Below are positions 16,290-25,531 of a stretch of 64,000 nucleotides of DNA, in pieces. The DNA comes from Bacteroidales bacterium (GTDB lineage Bacteria > Bacteroidota > Bacteroidia > Bacteroidales > UBA932): positions 27,056-91,055 of the forward strand of contig JAEEQS010000009.1 in assembly GCA_016285455.1 (NCBI GenBank). Direction: 5' to 3'. A program made the position numbers and the translations under genes. Numbering within the stretch: the stretch's first letter is position 1; each line of letters starts with the position of its first letter. The notes below the pieces were generated by a model that was not told the origin of the DNA, did not search any database, and saw nothing but the letters and a program-made list of their open reading frames with translations.

Positions 16290-17549
16290 ATGTCATTGAG
16301 GATAAAGGCATATTCCCTGATTTTGGCGGCAGCTGGATTTCTGGTCCTGGCTGCCCCTGAGTGCTCATACGCCCAGAACAAAACCATCGAGAGCAAAAAA
16401 AAGGAGGCCGGAAAACTCCAAGACGACATCAAATTCCTGGACAAGCAGATATCAGAGACAAAAAAGCAGCGGCAGAATACGCTTTCCGAGCTCAAGCTTC
16501 TGAACAAGAAGGTGGAGACAAGGAAAAGACTCATAGACCGCCTGGAAGAAGACATCAAAGGCCAGGGAATGCAGATTTCAGACAAGACCAAGGCCCTGGA
16601 GATTATGAACGCCAAGCTGGACAGCCTGAAGTCTTCCTACAGGAGAATGATAATGAAGGCCTACCGCAATCGCGATTCCCGCAAATGGTTTATGTACATA
16701 ATCGCCTCCGACAATGTGGAGCAGGGTTATCGCCGATGGAGCTATTTGAAAAAATACTCGGGGTCTCTTACCAAACTTGCTTCTGAAATCAAGGAAGAAA
16801 GCAGAAAGATTGAGGCAGAGCGCAGCGAGCTGTCTCACCTGCAGGCGGAAAAGATTAAAGACCAGCACGAAAAGACAGAAGAGCTCAACCGCCTCAAGCA
16901 AGACCAGGACAAGTCAAAGGCCTACGCCAACACTCTGGCTAAGCAACAGAAAAAATACACTCAAGAACTCCAGAAGAAAAAGCAGCAGGCCGAGAGGCTG
17001 AACAAGGAAATAGAAAAGCTCATATCCCAAGCCATTGCTTCCGAAAGGAAGAAAGCGGAATCCTCGGCCAAGAAAAGCGGAGGAAAAACATCTTCTTCCT
17101 CAACCTCTTACGCGGAAACTCCTGAAAGCGCAAAGCTTAGCGGCTCGTTTGAAAGCAACAAGGGAAATCTTCCTTGGCCGGTCAAGAGAGGAATGATCGT
17201 GGAAGGCTTTGGAGAGCATCCTCACCCTACAATAAAAGGCGTAAAGCTCCCTTTCAACAACGGTGTAAATATTGCCGCGCCTAAAGGCAGCCAAGTACTC
17301 TGCGTCTTTGAAGGCGTTGTAAAGCAGATTATCGTGATTCCTGGGTACAGCAACTGCGTGCTGGTTGAACACGGAAAATTCTTCACCTTCTACTGCAAGC
17401 TGGGCAAGGTCAGCGTAAAGAGCGGGCAAAAAGTTTCTCAAGGCTCCGTAATCGGAACCATAGACACTAACCAGGAAAGCAGCGAAATGCACTTCGAGCT
17501 CTGGATGGGAACCCAGAAGCAGAATCCTGAAAACTGGCTTAAAAGATAG
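16290..17549 (+). CDS. envC: EnvC-like murein hydrolase activator with degenerate LytM domain
   Basis: Periplasmic activator of cell-wall amidases. It has a signal peptide (residues 1-28), a long lysine/glutamate-rich coiled coil (about 30-260), a serine-rich linker, and a C-terminal M23/LytM fold (about 295-419). Zinc ligands are mostly lost: the His and Asp of His-x-Gly-x-Asp are Asn323 and Asn327, the His of Tyr-Ala-His-Leu is Lys370, and the first His of His-Leu-His is Glu399; only His401 remains. The domain therefore should not cut peptidoglycan itself, as in E. coli EnvC. It follows the TPR gene by 3 bases and converges with the kinase gene. Confidence 0.85.
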   Translation: MSLRIKAYSLILAAAGFLVLAAPECSYAQNKTIESKKKEAGKLQDDIKFLDKQISETKKQRQNTLSELKLLNKKVETRKRLIDRLEEDIKGQGMQISDKTKALEIMNAKLDSLKSSYRRMIMKAYRNRDSRKWFMYIIASDNVEQGYRRWSYLKKYSGSLTKLASEIKEESRKIEAERSELSHLQAEKIKDQHEKTEELNRLKQDQDKSKAYANTLAKQQKKYTQELQKKKQQAERLNKEIEKLISQAIASERKKAESSAKKSGGKTSSSSTSYAETPESAKLSGSFESNKGNLPWPVKRGMIVEGFGEHPHPTIKGVKLPFNNGVNIAAPKGSQVLCVFEGVVKQIIVIPGYSNCVLVEHGKFFTFYCKLGKVSVKSGQKVSQGSVIGTIDTNQESSEMHFELWMGTQKQNPENWLKR

Positions 17550-17554
17550 ATGTT

Positions 17555-18178
17555 TTACTTGTCTGAGAACAAGCCTCCAAGCTCTGCCTGGATGGCGTCT
17601 ATGATTGTACTCAGATCTTTAGGGTTGTTCTGGAAATCCAGCTTGTCTACATCCAGAATCAGAAGCTTGCCGTCTTTATAGGTAGCGGCCCATTCTTCGT
17701 AGAGATCGTTCAAGCCTTTGAGGTAATCCAGACGGATTCCTTCTTCGTACTTGCGGCCTCTTTTCTGGATGTTAGATACCAGATGCTCAATGGAAGAGCG
17801 CAGATAAATCATCAGGTCAGGCGGTTGAACCAGAGAAATCATCAGGGAGAACAGATCTTTGTAGTTGTCATAGTCTCTGGTTGGCATCAGGCCCATCTTG
17901 TGGAGATTCGGCGCAAATACGCAGGAATCTTCGTAAATGGTCCTATCCTGGATTACGTTGTCGTTGGAGTTGCGGATATTTACAACCTCCTGGAACCTTT
18001 TGTTCAGAAAATAAATCTGAAGGTTGAAAGACCAGCGAGGCATGTCGTTGTAAAAGTCTTCCAGATAAGGATTGTTCTCAACCGGTTCATACTTGGGAGT
18101 CCATCCCAGATTCTTTGCAAGCAGCCCTGTAAGAGTAGTCTTTCCGCTGCCAATGTTTCCTGCGATTCCGATATGCAT
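17555..18178 (-). CDS. Deoxynucleoside kinase
   Basis: Salvage enzyme that phosphorylates deoxynucleosides (dGK/dAK/dCK-like family). P-loop Gly-Asn-Ile-Gly-Ser-Gly-Lys-Thr at residues 7-14, the substrate Glu-Pro-Val motif, Asp-Arg-Thr-Ile-Tyr-Glu-Asp (the DRS-like motif), and the lid Lys-Arg-Gly-Arg-x-x-Glu. 207 residues from the start at 18178; a longer frame exists, but this start puts the P-loop in its usual place. Divergent from pcm with a -7 element of its own at 18200-18207. Nucleoside preference cannot be told. Confidence 0.88.
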   Translation of the reverse strand: MHIGIAGNIGSGKTTLTGLLAKNLGWTPKYEPVENNPYLEDFYNDMPRWSFNLQIYFLNKRFQEVVNIRNSNDNVIQDRTIYEDSCVFAPNLHKMGLMPTRDYDNYKDLFSLMISLVQPPDLMIYLRSSIEHLVSNIQKRGRKYEEGIRLDYLKGLNDLYEEWAATYKDGKLLILDVDKLDFQNNPKDLSTIIDAIQAELGGLFSDK

Positions 18179-18199
18179 AGCTCTTGACTGAAGTTTAAG

Positions 18200-18207
18200 C
18201 AAAAATA
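18200..18207 (-). promoter_or_regulatory. -7 element of the deoxynucleoside kinase gene
   Basis: TATTTTTG on the minus strand, 22 bases before the start at 18178. Confidence 0.45.
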
Positions 18208-18219
18208 ACAATAATCTTG

Positions 18220-18227
18220 TAAATTTG
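18220..18227 (+). promoter_or_regulatory. -7 element of pcm
   Basis: TAAATTTG followed by C on the plus strand, 8 bases before the ATG at 18236. Together with 18200-18207 it forms a compact divergent promoter pair. Confidence 0.5.
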
Positions 18228-18235
18228 CTAGACAG

Positions 18236-18979
18236 ATGGAAGAGAAAAAAGACACATTGGTTTTTCAGGGCCGCAGGAAACTTCTCGTTGATGAACTTTC
18301 AGGGAGCGGAATGTTCTCCCAAAAGGTTCTCAAGGCAATAGGAGCAGTCCCGCGCCATCTGTTTGTGCAGGAAGGGCTTGAAGATCTGGCCTACAAAGAC
18401 ATACCTGTAGCGATAGACGCAGGCCAGACCATCTCGCAGCCTTCCACCGTAGCCCTCCAGACTCAGCTTCTGGACTTTAAGCCGGGAGACAGAATATTGG
18501 AAATTGGCACCGGATGCGGATATCAGACAGCTGTGCTGTTTTACCTTGGAGCGGAAATCTTTTCCATAGAACGGCAGGAAGAACTTTTCCGGAAAGCCAT
18601 AATCAATTTGGAGGCAGCCGGTTATATTTTCCCAGACGAAGATTTTTCTGTATCCACGGCTTTGAGGCTGGAATCCGGAAAGATCCATCTTTTTCTCGGC
18701 GACGGGTTTGAAGGGCTGACGGACCTTGCGCCTTTTGATGGTATTATCGTTACTTGCGGAGCCCCGCATCTTCCAAAGGAACTTATGGCCCAGCTTGCCC
18801 CGGGGGGGAAAATGGTAATTCCGGTGGATGAAGACAATGCCGAAAAAGCGGCCGGAAAAAAACAGATACTTAAAGTCATAACCAGAAAACCAGACGGAAA
18901 ATTCACCGGACGAGACATCTCCCGAATGAGCTTTGTGCCTATGCTCCAGGGAGTGGAAAGAATAGACAACATTTTTTAG
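18236..18979 (+). CDS. pcm: Protein-L-isoaspartate O-methyltransferase
   Basis: Repair enzyme that methylates isoaspartyl residues in aged proteins using S-adenosylmethionine. The substrate loop Ile-Ser-Gln-Pro-Ser-Thr-Val-Ala and SAM motif I Val/Leu-Glu-Ile-Gly-Thr-Gly-Cys-Gly-Tyr-Gln-Thr-Ala are present, as is Ile-Val-Thr-Cys-Gly-Ala-Pro. The 247 residues are longer than the usual 210, mainly from an insertion after the Glu-Arg motif. First gene of a tight rightward run with the metallo-hydrolase and uvrA. Confidence 0.92.
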   Translation: MEEKKDTLVFQGRRKLLVDELSGSGMFSQKVLKAIGAVPRHLFVQEGLEDLAYKDIPVAIDAGQTISQPSTVALQTQLLDFKPGDRILEIGTGCGYQTAVLFYLGAEIFSIERQEELFRKAIINLEAAGYIFPDEDFSVSTALRLESGKIHLFLGDGFEGLTDLAPFDGIIVTCGAPHLPKELMAQLAPGGKMVIPVDEDNAEKAAGKKQILKVITRKPDGKFTGRDISRMSFVPMLQGVERIDNIF

Positions 18980-18980
18980 C

Positions 18981-19655
18981 ATGATAACTGTTAAACAATT
19001 TTACTTCAACGAATTAAGAGAGTGCTGCTACGTTCTTTCAGACGAAAGCGGAGAGTGCGTAATCATAGATCCGGGCATCAGTTCCCAAAAAGAGCAGGAA
19101 AGGCTAGCCCAGTACATTTCCCAGAACAGCCTCAAGCCCGTTAAGCTTCTGTGCACCCACGGTCATTTTGACCACGTAATGGGCAACCGGTTTGTAACGG
19201 ACACTTATAGCATTCCAACATACATTCATCCGGCAGACAAGGATGTTATGAAAATGACATCTTCCACCTGCGGACTTTTCGGAATCAAGGTGGAGAATCC
19301 TTCTTCCGATACTATGGACATAGCAGACGGAGACATCATAACCTTTGGAAACTCCAGCCTTCAAGTAATATCCACGCCCGGGCACACCTGGGGGAGTGTG
19401 CTGTTCTACAGCAAAGACGAGAAGATATGCATTACCGGAGACACCATTTTTGCCGGCAGCTGCGGAAGGACGGACCTTCCAGAGGGAGACAGCAAGGCAA
19501 TGTGCGAATCTCTGGTAGGCAAAATTGCAAGACAGATTCCTCACGATGTTAAGCTTTATCCTGGACACGGTCCTGAAACTACAATGCTGGAAGAGTTGGC
19601 TCATAATCCTTATCTGAGACGTGATACCTGGCTGAGATTCGACATAGACTATTGA
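18981..19655 (+). CDS. MBL-fold metallo-hydrolase (glyoxalase II-like)
   Basis: Hydrolase of the metallo-beta-lactamase fold. The metal motif is Thr59-His60-Gly-His62-Phe-Asp64-His65. Later ligands are visible as Thr-Pro-Gly-His-Thr-Trp-Gly-Ser, Thr-Gly-Asp-Thr and Pro-Gly-His-Gly-Pro. The 224-residue size and pattern fit the hydroxyacylglutathione-hydrolase-like group, whose members act on thioesters or have unknown substrates. It starts 1 base after pcm and its stop shares a base with the uvrA start. Confidence 0.88.
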   Translation: MITVKQFYFNELRECCYVLSDESGECVIIDPGISSQKEQERLAQYISQNSLKPVKLLCTHGHFDHVMGNRFVTDTYSIPTYIHPADKDVMKMTSSTCGLFGIKVENPSSDTMDIADGDIITFGNSSLQVISTPGHTWGSVLFYSKDEKICITGDTIFAGSCGRTDLPEGDSKAMCESLVGKIARQIPHDVKLYPGHGPETTMLEELAHNPYLRRDTWLRFDIDY

Positions 19656-22483
19656 TGGACAGCATTCAAGTCATAGGAGCAAGAGAACATAATCTCAAGG
19701 GGATAGACGTTGAAATCCCCAGGGGAAAGTTCGTGGTAATTACCGGTCTGAGCGGAAGCGGAAAATCCACCCTGGCCTTCGACACTATCTACGCCGAAGG
19801 GCAGAGGCGCTATATGGAAACCCTTTCCGCCTACGCAAGGCAGTTCATCGGCATACTTGAACGGCCTGCAGTTGAGAGCATAACTGGCCTTAGCCCCATC
19901 ATAGCCATTGAGCAGAAAACCACCGGCGCCAATCCTCGTTCGACCGTTGGCACCACCACAGAAATCTATGACTTCCTCCGCCTTTTATACGCCCGGGCTT
20001 CAGACGCCTATTCTCCTGTTACAGGAAAGAAACTTGTAAAATATACAGCGGAGCAGATAACCCGGCTTGTTATCGCTGAGTATAACAATGAAAAATGCTA
20101 CCTGTTAGCCCCTCTTGTGGCAGGAAGGAAAGGCCATTACAAAGAACTGACAGACAGCCTTATGAAAAAGGGCTTCACTCATGTCAGGATAGACGGGAAA
20201 ATTTATGAGCTCGCCGATGTTAAGCCGCTAGACCGCTATAAGGTCCACTTTATAGAACTCGTGGTTGACAAAATCATCCCAACGGATAAAGACGACAAAA
20301 GGCTTCACTCTTCCATAAACACCGCACTTGAAAGGGGCAAGGGAACCATCGCGATACTGAGGCTGGGAAAAGAAGACGAAGCACTGAGGTATTTCTCGAT
20401 GCATCTGATGGATGAAGACAGCGGAGAATCTCTGCCTGAGCCGGCTCCTTTTACCTTTTCTTTTAACTCTCCGCAAGGAGCCTGCCCAAGATGCAAAGGC
20501 CTGGGATATATTACCCGAATAGATATGGACAGGATCATTCCAGATCCTCATAAAACCATAAACGGAGGCGGAATTGAGCCTATCGGAAAGTACAAAGACT
20601 CAGATACTTTCCGCATTCTGGAGGCTATGGCAAAGAAATATGGCTTCTCCCTGAACTCCCCTATTTCAACTCTCCCGGAAGAAGTGATGAACATGATTCT
20701 CTACGGAACACAGGAACTCTTCCGCGTAAGCCTTGCAGACGGAACACTTCTGGCTTCATTCCCTGGGGCGGCAGCCTCTCTCAAAGCCAAGGAAGAAGAG
20801 GACCAGGAGGAAGGGAAAAAGATTCTCAAGGAAAGGTACATAGAAGAAATACCGTGCCCAGAATGCGGCGGAACCCGTCTTAAGAAAGAAGCTCTTTATT
20901 TCAAGATAGACGGGAAAGATATCTCCCAGGTGGCAGCAATGGATGTGGCCAGCCTAAAGGAATGGATTGAAAAACTTCCTAAAGTTCTGGACAGCAGACA
21001 GAAACTCATTGCCAGAGACATTATCAAAGAACTTAAAGACAGGGTGGGATTCCTCAGCGCCGTAGGGCTGGATTATCTTTCTCTGGACAGAGCCACAGCC
21101 ACCCTCAGCGGAGGAGAAAGCCAGAGAATACGCCTGGCCACCCAAATCGGAAGCCGCCTTGTGAACGTGCTTTACATACTGGACGAGCCGAGTATCGGCC
21201 TTCACCAGAGAGACAACATAAAGCTTATCAATTCTCTCAAGAAACTCCGCGATGAGGGCAACTCAGTTATGGTGGTGGAGCACGACCTTGAAACTATGCT
21301 CAGCTGCGACCGCCTGATAGATCTCGGCCCCGGAGCGGGAAGCAAGGGCGGAGAGCTTCTTTTGAACACTACCATTGAAGAGCTGAAGAAAATGCCTCTG
21401 GCCAAGGTCAAAAAACTTGGAAGCCTTACCGCGGAATACATCAGGGGAGTCCGCAAAATAGCCCTTCCTCCAAAAAGAAGGGAAGGAAACGGCAACTATC
21501 TCATACTTAAGGGAGCCAAGGGCAATAACCTCAAAGGCGTGACTCTGAAGATTCCGCTGGGATGCCTCGTAGGAGTGTCGGGAGTAAGCGGCAGCGGAAA
21601 GTCTTCTCTTATAAACCAAACTCTTAAGCCTATTCTGACAAACCATTTCTACCGTTCTTCCGAAAGGGCTCTGCCATACAGCGGCATAGAAGGTCTTGAG
21701 AATATAGACAAGGTAATTGTTGTGGATCAGGCCCCAATTGGACGAACCCCGCGATCCAACCCAGCCACTTACGTGAATGTCTTTTCAGACATAAGGAAAC
21801 TTTTTGAGAAAACGCCGGATGCGCAGATACGCGGGTTCAAGGCCGGAAGATTTTCCTTCAACATAAAAGGCGGAAGATGCGAAGTATGCAAAGGCGCCGG
21901 AGTTGAGACCATAGAGATGCATTATCTTCCTAGTGTTTACGTTACCTGCAAGGAGTGCCGCGGCAAACGCTACAACGCGGAAACTCTGGAGGTAAAATAC
22001 AAGGGAAAGAATATCAACGATGTTCTGGAAATGACTGTGAGTGAAGCAGTGGACTTCTTCTCCCAGATTCCTTCTATATACCAGAAACTCAAGGCTATGG
22101 AAGATGTAGGCTTGGGTTACGTTAAGCTTGGTCAGCCTTCCACCACTCTCAGCGGCGGAGAAAGCCAGAGAGTGAAGCTTGCTACGGAACTCTCAAGGAA
22201 AGACACTGGCAATTCTATCTTCCTTCTGGACGAGCCTACCACCGGTCTTCACTTTGAAGATATAAAGGTTCTTCTGGGCGTTCTCCAGAAAATCGTGGAA
22301 AAAGGAAACACCGTGGTGATAATTGAACATAACCTGGATGTTCTCAAGAGCGTGGACTATCTTGTGGATATGGGTCCGGAGGGAGGAAAAGGCGGAGGTC
22401 GGATAATCGCCGAGGGAACTCCAGAAGAAGTTTCCAAAAACAAAAACAGCGTAACCGGAAAATATCTTAACTTAGTACTCTGA
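19655..22483 (+). CDS. uvrA: Excinuclease ABC subunit A
   Basis: DNA-damage recognition ATPase of nucleotide excision repair. It has two ABC modules: Walker A Gly-Leu-Ser-Gly-Ser-Gly-Lys-Ser at 31-38 and a second Gly-Val-Ser-Gly-Ser-Gly-Lys-Ser, two Leu-Ser-Gly-Gly-Glu signatures, and zinc modules Cys-Pro-x-Cys, Cys-Pro-x-Cys-Gly-Gly-Thr and Cys-x-x-Cys-Lys-Gly-Ala-Gly ... Cys-x-x-Cys-Arg-Gly. The 942 residues are typical. The ATG at 19655 overlaps the previous stop by one base; a TTG just before it is also possible. Confidence 0.97.
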   Translation: MDSIQVIGAREHNLKGIDVEIPRGKFVVITGLSGSGKSTLAFDTIYAEGQRRYMETLSAYARQFIGILERPAVESITGLSPIIAIEQKTTGANPRSTVGTTTEIYDFLRLLYARASDAYSPVTGKKLVKYTAEQITRLVIAEYNNEKCYLLAPLVAGRKGHYKELTDSLMKKGFTHVRIDGKIYELADVKPLDRYKVHFIELVVDKIIPTDKDDKRLHSSINTALERGKGTIAILRLGKEDEALRYFSMHLMDEDSGESLPEPAPFTFSFNSPQGACPRCKGLGYITRIDMDRIIPDPHKTINGGGIEPIGKYKDSDTFRILEAMAKKYGFSLNSPISTLPEEVMNMILYGTQELFRVSLADGTLLASFPGAAASLKAKEEEDQEEGKKILKERYIEEIPCPECGGTRLKKEALYFKIDGKDISQVAAMDVASLKEWIEKLPKVLDSRQKLIARDIIKELKDRVGFLSAVGLDYLSLDRATATLSGGESQRIRLATQIGSRLVNVLYILDEPSIGLHQRDNIKLINSLKKLRDEGNSVMVVEHDLETMLSCDRLIDLGPGAGSKGGELLLNTTIEELKKMPLAKVKKLGSLTAEYIRGVRKIALPPKRREGNGNYLILKGAKGNNLKGVTLKIPLGCLVGVSGVSGSGKSSLINQTLKPILTNHFYRSSERALPYSGIEGLENIDKVIVVDQAPIGRTPRSNPATYVNVFSDIRKLFEKTPDAQIRGFKAGRFSFNIKGGRCEVCKGAGVETIEMHYLPSVYVTCKECRGKRYNAETLEVKYKGKNINDVLEMTVSEAVDFFSQIPSIYQKLKAMEDVGLGYVKLGQPSTTLSGGESQRVKLATELSRKDTGNSIFLLDEPTTGLHFEDIKVLLGVLQKIVEKGNTVVIIEHNLDVLKSVDYLVDMGPEGGKGGGRIIAEGTPEEVSKNKNSVTGKYLNLVL

Positions 22484-22488
22484 TAATT

Positions 22489-24180
22489 ATGGAAAAGATA
22501 AGAATATACTGCACCAACAACAAGCAATACTATGAGGTGGAGCCCCGCACTACGCTAAAGCAGCTGCTCCAGATTGTGGATTATGACTGGGAGAATATGG
22601 ATGTTCTGGCGGCATATGTCAACCACGATCTCAAAGAGCTGGGGTTTGAGCTCCTTCTTGCTTCCACCGTACATTTTGTCACCTACCGCGACGCAGACGG
22701 CAGAAGATGCTACAGCCGTTCTCTCAACTTCCTGTGCCAGAAGGTGATTGGAGAGCTTTTCCCGGACCGTGTCCTCTGTATGGACTATCATCTTCCGAAC
22801 GGGCAGTACGGAGAGCTGAGAATGAGGGAAGACTTCACCAAGACAGTTCCGATGACTGAAGAAGAACTGGGAGCTGTGAAAAAGAAAATGTGGGAGATTG
22901 TCAAAAAAGACATTCCATTCATCAAGACCAAAAGGACCAACTCTTCTGCTTCCTCTCTTTTCCGCAGCCACGGCCAGGAATCCAAGGCCCGCCTTGCCGA
23001 GAGTATGGGAGAGTATTTTGTAACCGTTTATTATCTGGATGGTTATGGCGATCTGTTCTACGGCCCTCTGGTTTATTCTACCGGTCAGCTGGACCGCTGG
23101 AGCATTAAACTCTACAGCGACGGCTTCTGCCTCCAGTCTCCGGAACCGTGGCATCCGTACGACCTCCCTCCGCAAAGGTATCAGAAAAAGCTAGCTGAGA
23201 TTTTCGAGGAGTACAGCAACTGGTGCAACGTCATAGGAGCCAGAGACATAGCAACCATCAACGAAGCCATAGAAGAAGGCAAGGGAGCGTTGGGCATTTC
23301 GCTTGCCGAAGCGCTTCACGAGCGCAAATACGCTATTATCGCAGACAAGATAAAAGAAAGGAGCCGCGACGTGAAACTGGTGCTGATTGCCGGCCCTTCT
23401 TCCAGCGGCAAGACCACTACGTCCAAGAGAATAGCCCTTCAGATGAAAGCCCTTGGTCTCAATCCGGTAGTTGTGGCTATGGACAACTATTTTGTAGACA
23501 GGGAACTTACACCTAAAGACGAGAAGGGAGAGTATAATTTTGAGAGTATTTACGCCCTCAATCTGGATATGCTCAACGACCATCTGAACAAGCTGATGGC
23601 TGGAGAAAGCGTTACTCTTCCGATTTTTGATTTCAGCACCGGAAAGAGTTCTCTTAACGGGCAGACTATAAAGATGAAAAAAGACGATGTCCTGATTATG
23701 GAAGGCATCCACGCCCTTAATCCGGAACTGACAGAAAAAATCGCTGAGGAAAGGAAGTTCAAGGTTTATGCTTCAACACTTACTTCTCTTTCTATAGACG
23801 AGAACAACTATATCTCCACAACAGACAACCGTATGCTCCGCAGAATGGTCAGAGACAACTACTTCCGCGGATATACCGCAGAAGATACAATCAACCGCTG
23901 GCCTAGCGTTATTGCAGGAGAAAGGAAGAACATTTTCCCTTATCAGGAAAACGCAGACATTATGTTCAACTCCTTCCTGCTGTACGAGCTCCCGATGCTG
24001 AAGTACTTTGCAGAACCTCTTCTGAGAAGAATTACCCCTATGAGCAAGGCATACTCTGAAAGCCTGAGGCTGCTCAACTTCCTGAGCCGCATTATTGCTC
24101 TCGGACCTGAAGAGCAAAAAGCCATTCCTCCTACTTCCGTAATGAGGGAATTCATCGGAGGCAGTGTTTTCACTTATTGA
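22489..24180 (+). CDS. Nucleoside (uridine-type) kinase with N-terminal TGS-like domain
   Basis: Two-part protein found across Bacteroidota. Residues 1-200 resemble the TGS and second-additional-domain region of threonyl-tRNA synthetase; residues about 290-500 form a uridine-kinase/phosphoribulokinase P-loop domain with Gly302-Pro-Ser-Ser-Ser-Gly-Lys308-Thr and Met-Asp-Asn-Tyr-Phe. The gene is annotated in relatives as nucleoside kinase; the role of the synthetase-like part is unknown. It lies 5 bases after uvrA in the same run, and a DUF4923 lipoprotein gene follows. Confidence 0.88.
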   Translation: MEKIRIYCTNNKQYYEVEPRTTLKQLLQIVDYDWENMDVLAAYVNHDLKELGFELLLASTVHFVTYRDADGRRCYSRSLNFLCQKVIGELFPDRVLCMDYHLPNGQYGELRMREDFTKTVPMTEEELGAVKKKMWEIVKKDIPFIKTKRTNSSASSLFRSHGQESKARLAESMGEYFVTVYYLDGYGDLFYGPLVYSTGQLDRWSIKLYSDGFCLQSPEPWHPYDLPPQRYQKKLAEIFEEYSNWCNVIGARDIATINEAIEEGKGALGISLAEALHERKYAIIADKIKERSRDVKLVLIAGPSSSGKTTTSKRIALQMKALGLNPVVVAMDNYFVDRELTPKDEKGEYNFESIYALNLDMLNDHLNKLMAGESVTLPIFDFSTGKSSLNGQTIKMKKDDVLIMEGIHALNPELTEKIAEERKFKVYASTLTSLSIDENNYISTTDNRMLRRMVRDNYFRGYTAEDTINRWPSVIAGERKNIFPYQENADIMFNSFLLYELPMLKYFAEPLLRRITPMSKAYSESLRLLNFLSRIIALGPEEQKAIPPTSVMREFIGGSVFTY

Positions 24181-24200
24181 AAACCCAAAAAACAGATGAT

Positions 24201-24824
24201 ATGAAAAAGATTCTTTCACTACTAGCTTCCGCTTTCCTTCTTGCAGGATGCGGCACTATGGGTTCTTCAGATTCCGGCAACATTCTGGGATCTATCCTCG
24301 GATCTCTCGGAAACGAGAATACGGTTACTTCTATTGCTGACCTTGTAATCGGCAAAATCAGAATTGACCAGAGCCAGCTTGTTGGAACCTGGAAATACCA
24401 TTCTCCTTCCTGCGCTTTCACCAGCGAGAACCTTCTTGCCAAGGCCGGCGGAGCTGCAGTGGCCGCGCAGATCAAGACCAAATTGGAGCCAACTTTCCAG
24501 CAGGTGGGAGTCAGCGCAAACAACACTTACTTCACATTCACACAGGACAACCAATTCCAGGCAAAAATCAACGGCATTCCTTGGAACGGAACCTACACTT
24601 ACGATCCAGAATCTGGAACCCTGAAGATGAAGAGCCTGCTTCTTTCCAGCACTGCCTTCATCACACGTTCAACCAGAGGCCTCAACCTGAACTTCGAGAG
24701 CAAGAAACTGCTCAACATCCTCCAGGTTGCAGGCGCAATGAGCGGCAACGCCAACCTTCAGACCATCAGCGATCTGAGCAAGAATTACGATGGCGTACAC
24801 CTTGGATTTGAAATGTACAAGTAA
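24201..24824 (+). CDS. DUF4923 family lipoprotein
   Basis: A 207-residue lipoprotein with the signal Ser-Leu-Leu-Ala-Ser-Ala-Phe-Leu-Leu-Ala-Gly-Cys. The mature part contains Val-Gly-Thr-Trp-Lys-Tyr and Asn-Leu-Leu-Ala-Lys-Ala-Gly-Gly, hallmarks of DUF4923, a lipocalin-like family known from Bacteroides. The function is unknown. The start at 24201 is chosen because the upstream in-frame codons would put charged residues ahead of the signal. It ends the rightward run and is followed by an intrinsic terminator. Confidence 0.82.
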   Translation: MKKILSLLASAFLLAGCGTMGSSDSGNILGSILGSLGNENTVTSIADLVIGKIRIDQSQLVGTWKYHSPSCAFTSENLLAKAGGAAVAAQIKTKLEPTFQQVGVSANNTYFTFTQDNQFQAKINGIPWNGTYTYDPESGTLKMKSLLLSSTAFITRSTRGLNLNFESKKLLNILQVAGAMSGNANLQTISDLSKNYDGVHLGFEMYK

Positions 24825-24841
24825 ACTTTTGAAGAACAAAG

Positions 24842-24876
24842 AAACCGGTATCAGCCTTTGAGGATGATGCCGGTTT
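24842..24876. terminator. Bidirectional intrinsic terminator between convergent genes
   Basis: Arms 24842-24853 and 24865-24876 pair over 12 bases with one G-T wobble, with an 11-base loop, followed by TCTTTATT on the plus strand. It serves the DUF4923 end; its right part encodes the last residues of the convergent response regulator, so the hairpin overlaps coding sequence. Confidence 0.75.
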
Positions 24877-25522
24877 TCTTTATTATCTCGATAGATACAT
24901 CAGGGTCTGCCTTGAGGGCTCCGCGGAGCTTGTCTATCTGAACATCAAGGTTGTGGGAGATGCTGTCGTTATCGTAATCTCCCCAGATTGTTCCCTGTAT
25001 CTTCTTGCGGTCCACGCACTTGCCCATCTCGCGGCAGAGCATTTCAAGAACCTTTGCTCCGGTAGGAGTTATACGGGTTTCGGCATCGCCGAGAATAAGT
25101 CTTCTGGCTGATGTGTCAAAGGTGAATTTGCCAATTTTATAGGAGTTGTCGGATTCTGTTCCGATACCTTTCTGCTGAAGAAGAGACTTGATGTTAAGAT
25201 CCAGCTGCTGAACGTTGAACGGCTTTTTGAGATACATATTGGCGCCGCTCTGCTTGAGGAATTCCATCTTGCCGGTGAGCACGATTATCGGAATGTCGTT
25301 GCTAGACTCCCGAATTTTCTCAATCATCGAGTTGCCGTCCATTCCGTCTCCCATCTCAAGGTCTGAAACTATTATATCAGGGCGGAAAGAAGCTATTGCC
25401 TTCAGGCCTTCCTTGCCGTCAATGGCGGTTTCCACGGTATAGTCTCCCTGTTTTTCCAGCTTCTTCTTGATCAGGAAACTGAGATTAGTGTCATCTTCAA
25501 CAATTAGCAGTCTTATCATCAC
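24851..25522 (-). CDS. OmpR-family response regulator
   Basis: DNA-binding output protein of the two-component pair encoded with the kinase just upstream. The receiver domain has the acidic pair Glu-Asp-Asp, phospho-acceptor Asp in Ile-Val-Ser-Asp-Leu-Glu-Met, the Thr of Val-Leu-Thr-Gly, and Lys-Lys-Pro-Phe. The C-terminal winged helix spans about residues 125-223, with Asn-Leu-Asp-Val-Gln-Ile-Asp-Lys-Leu-Arg, but lacks the usual terminal Gly-Tyr-x-Leu. Start at either of two adjacent ATG codons. It resembles the RprXY type of Bacteroidota only in general plan. Confidence 0.9.
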   Translation of the reverse strand: MMIRLLIVEDDTNLSFLIKKKLEKQGDYTVETAIDGKEGLKAIASFRPDIIVSDLEMGDGMDGNSMIEKIRESSNDIPIIVLTGKMEFLKQSGANMYLKKPFNVQQLDLNIKSLLQQKGIGTESDNSYKIGKFTFDTSARRLILGDAETRITPTGAKVLEMLCREMGKCVDRKKIQGTIWGDYDNDSISHNLDVQIDKLRGALKADPDVSIEIIKKTGIILKG

Positions 25523-25531
25523 TTTAACGTT

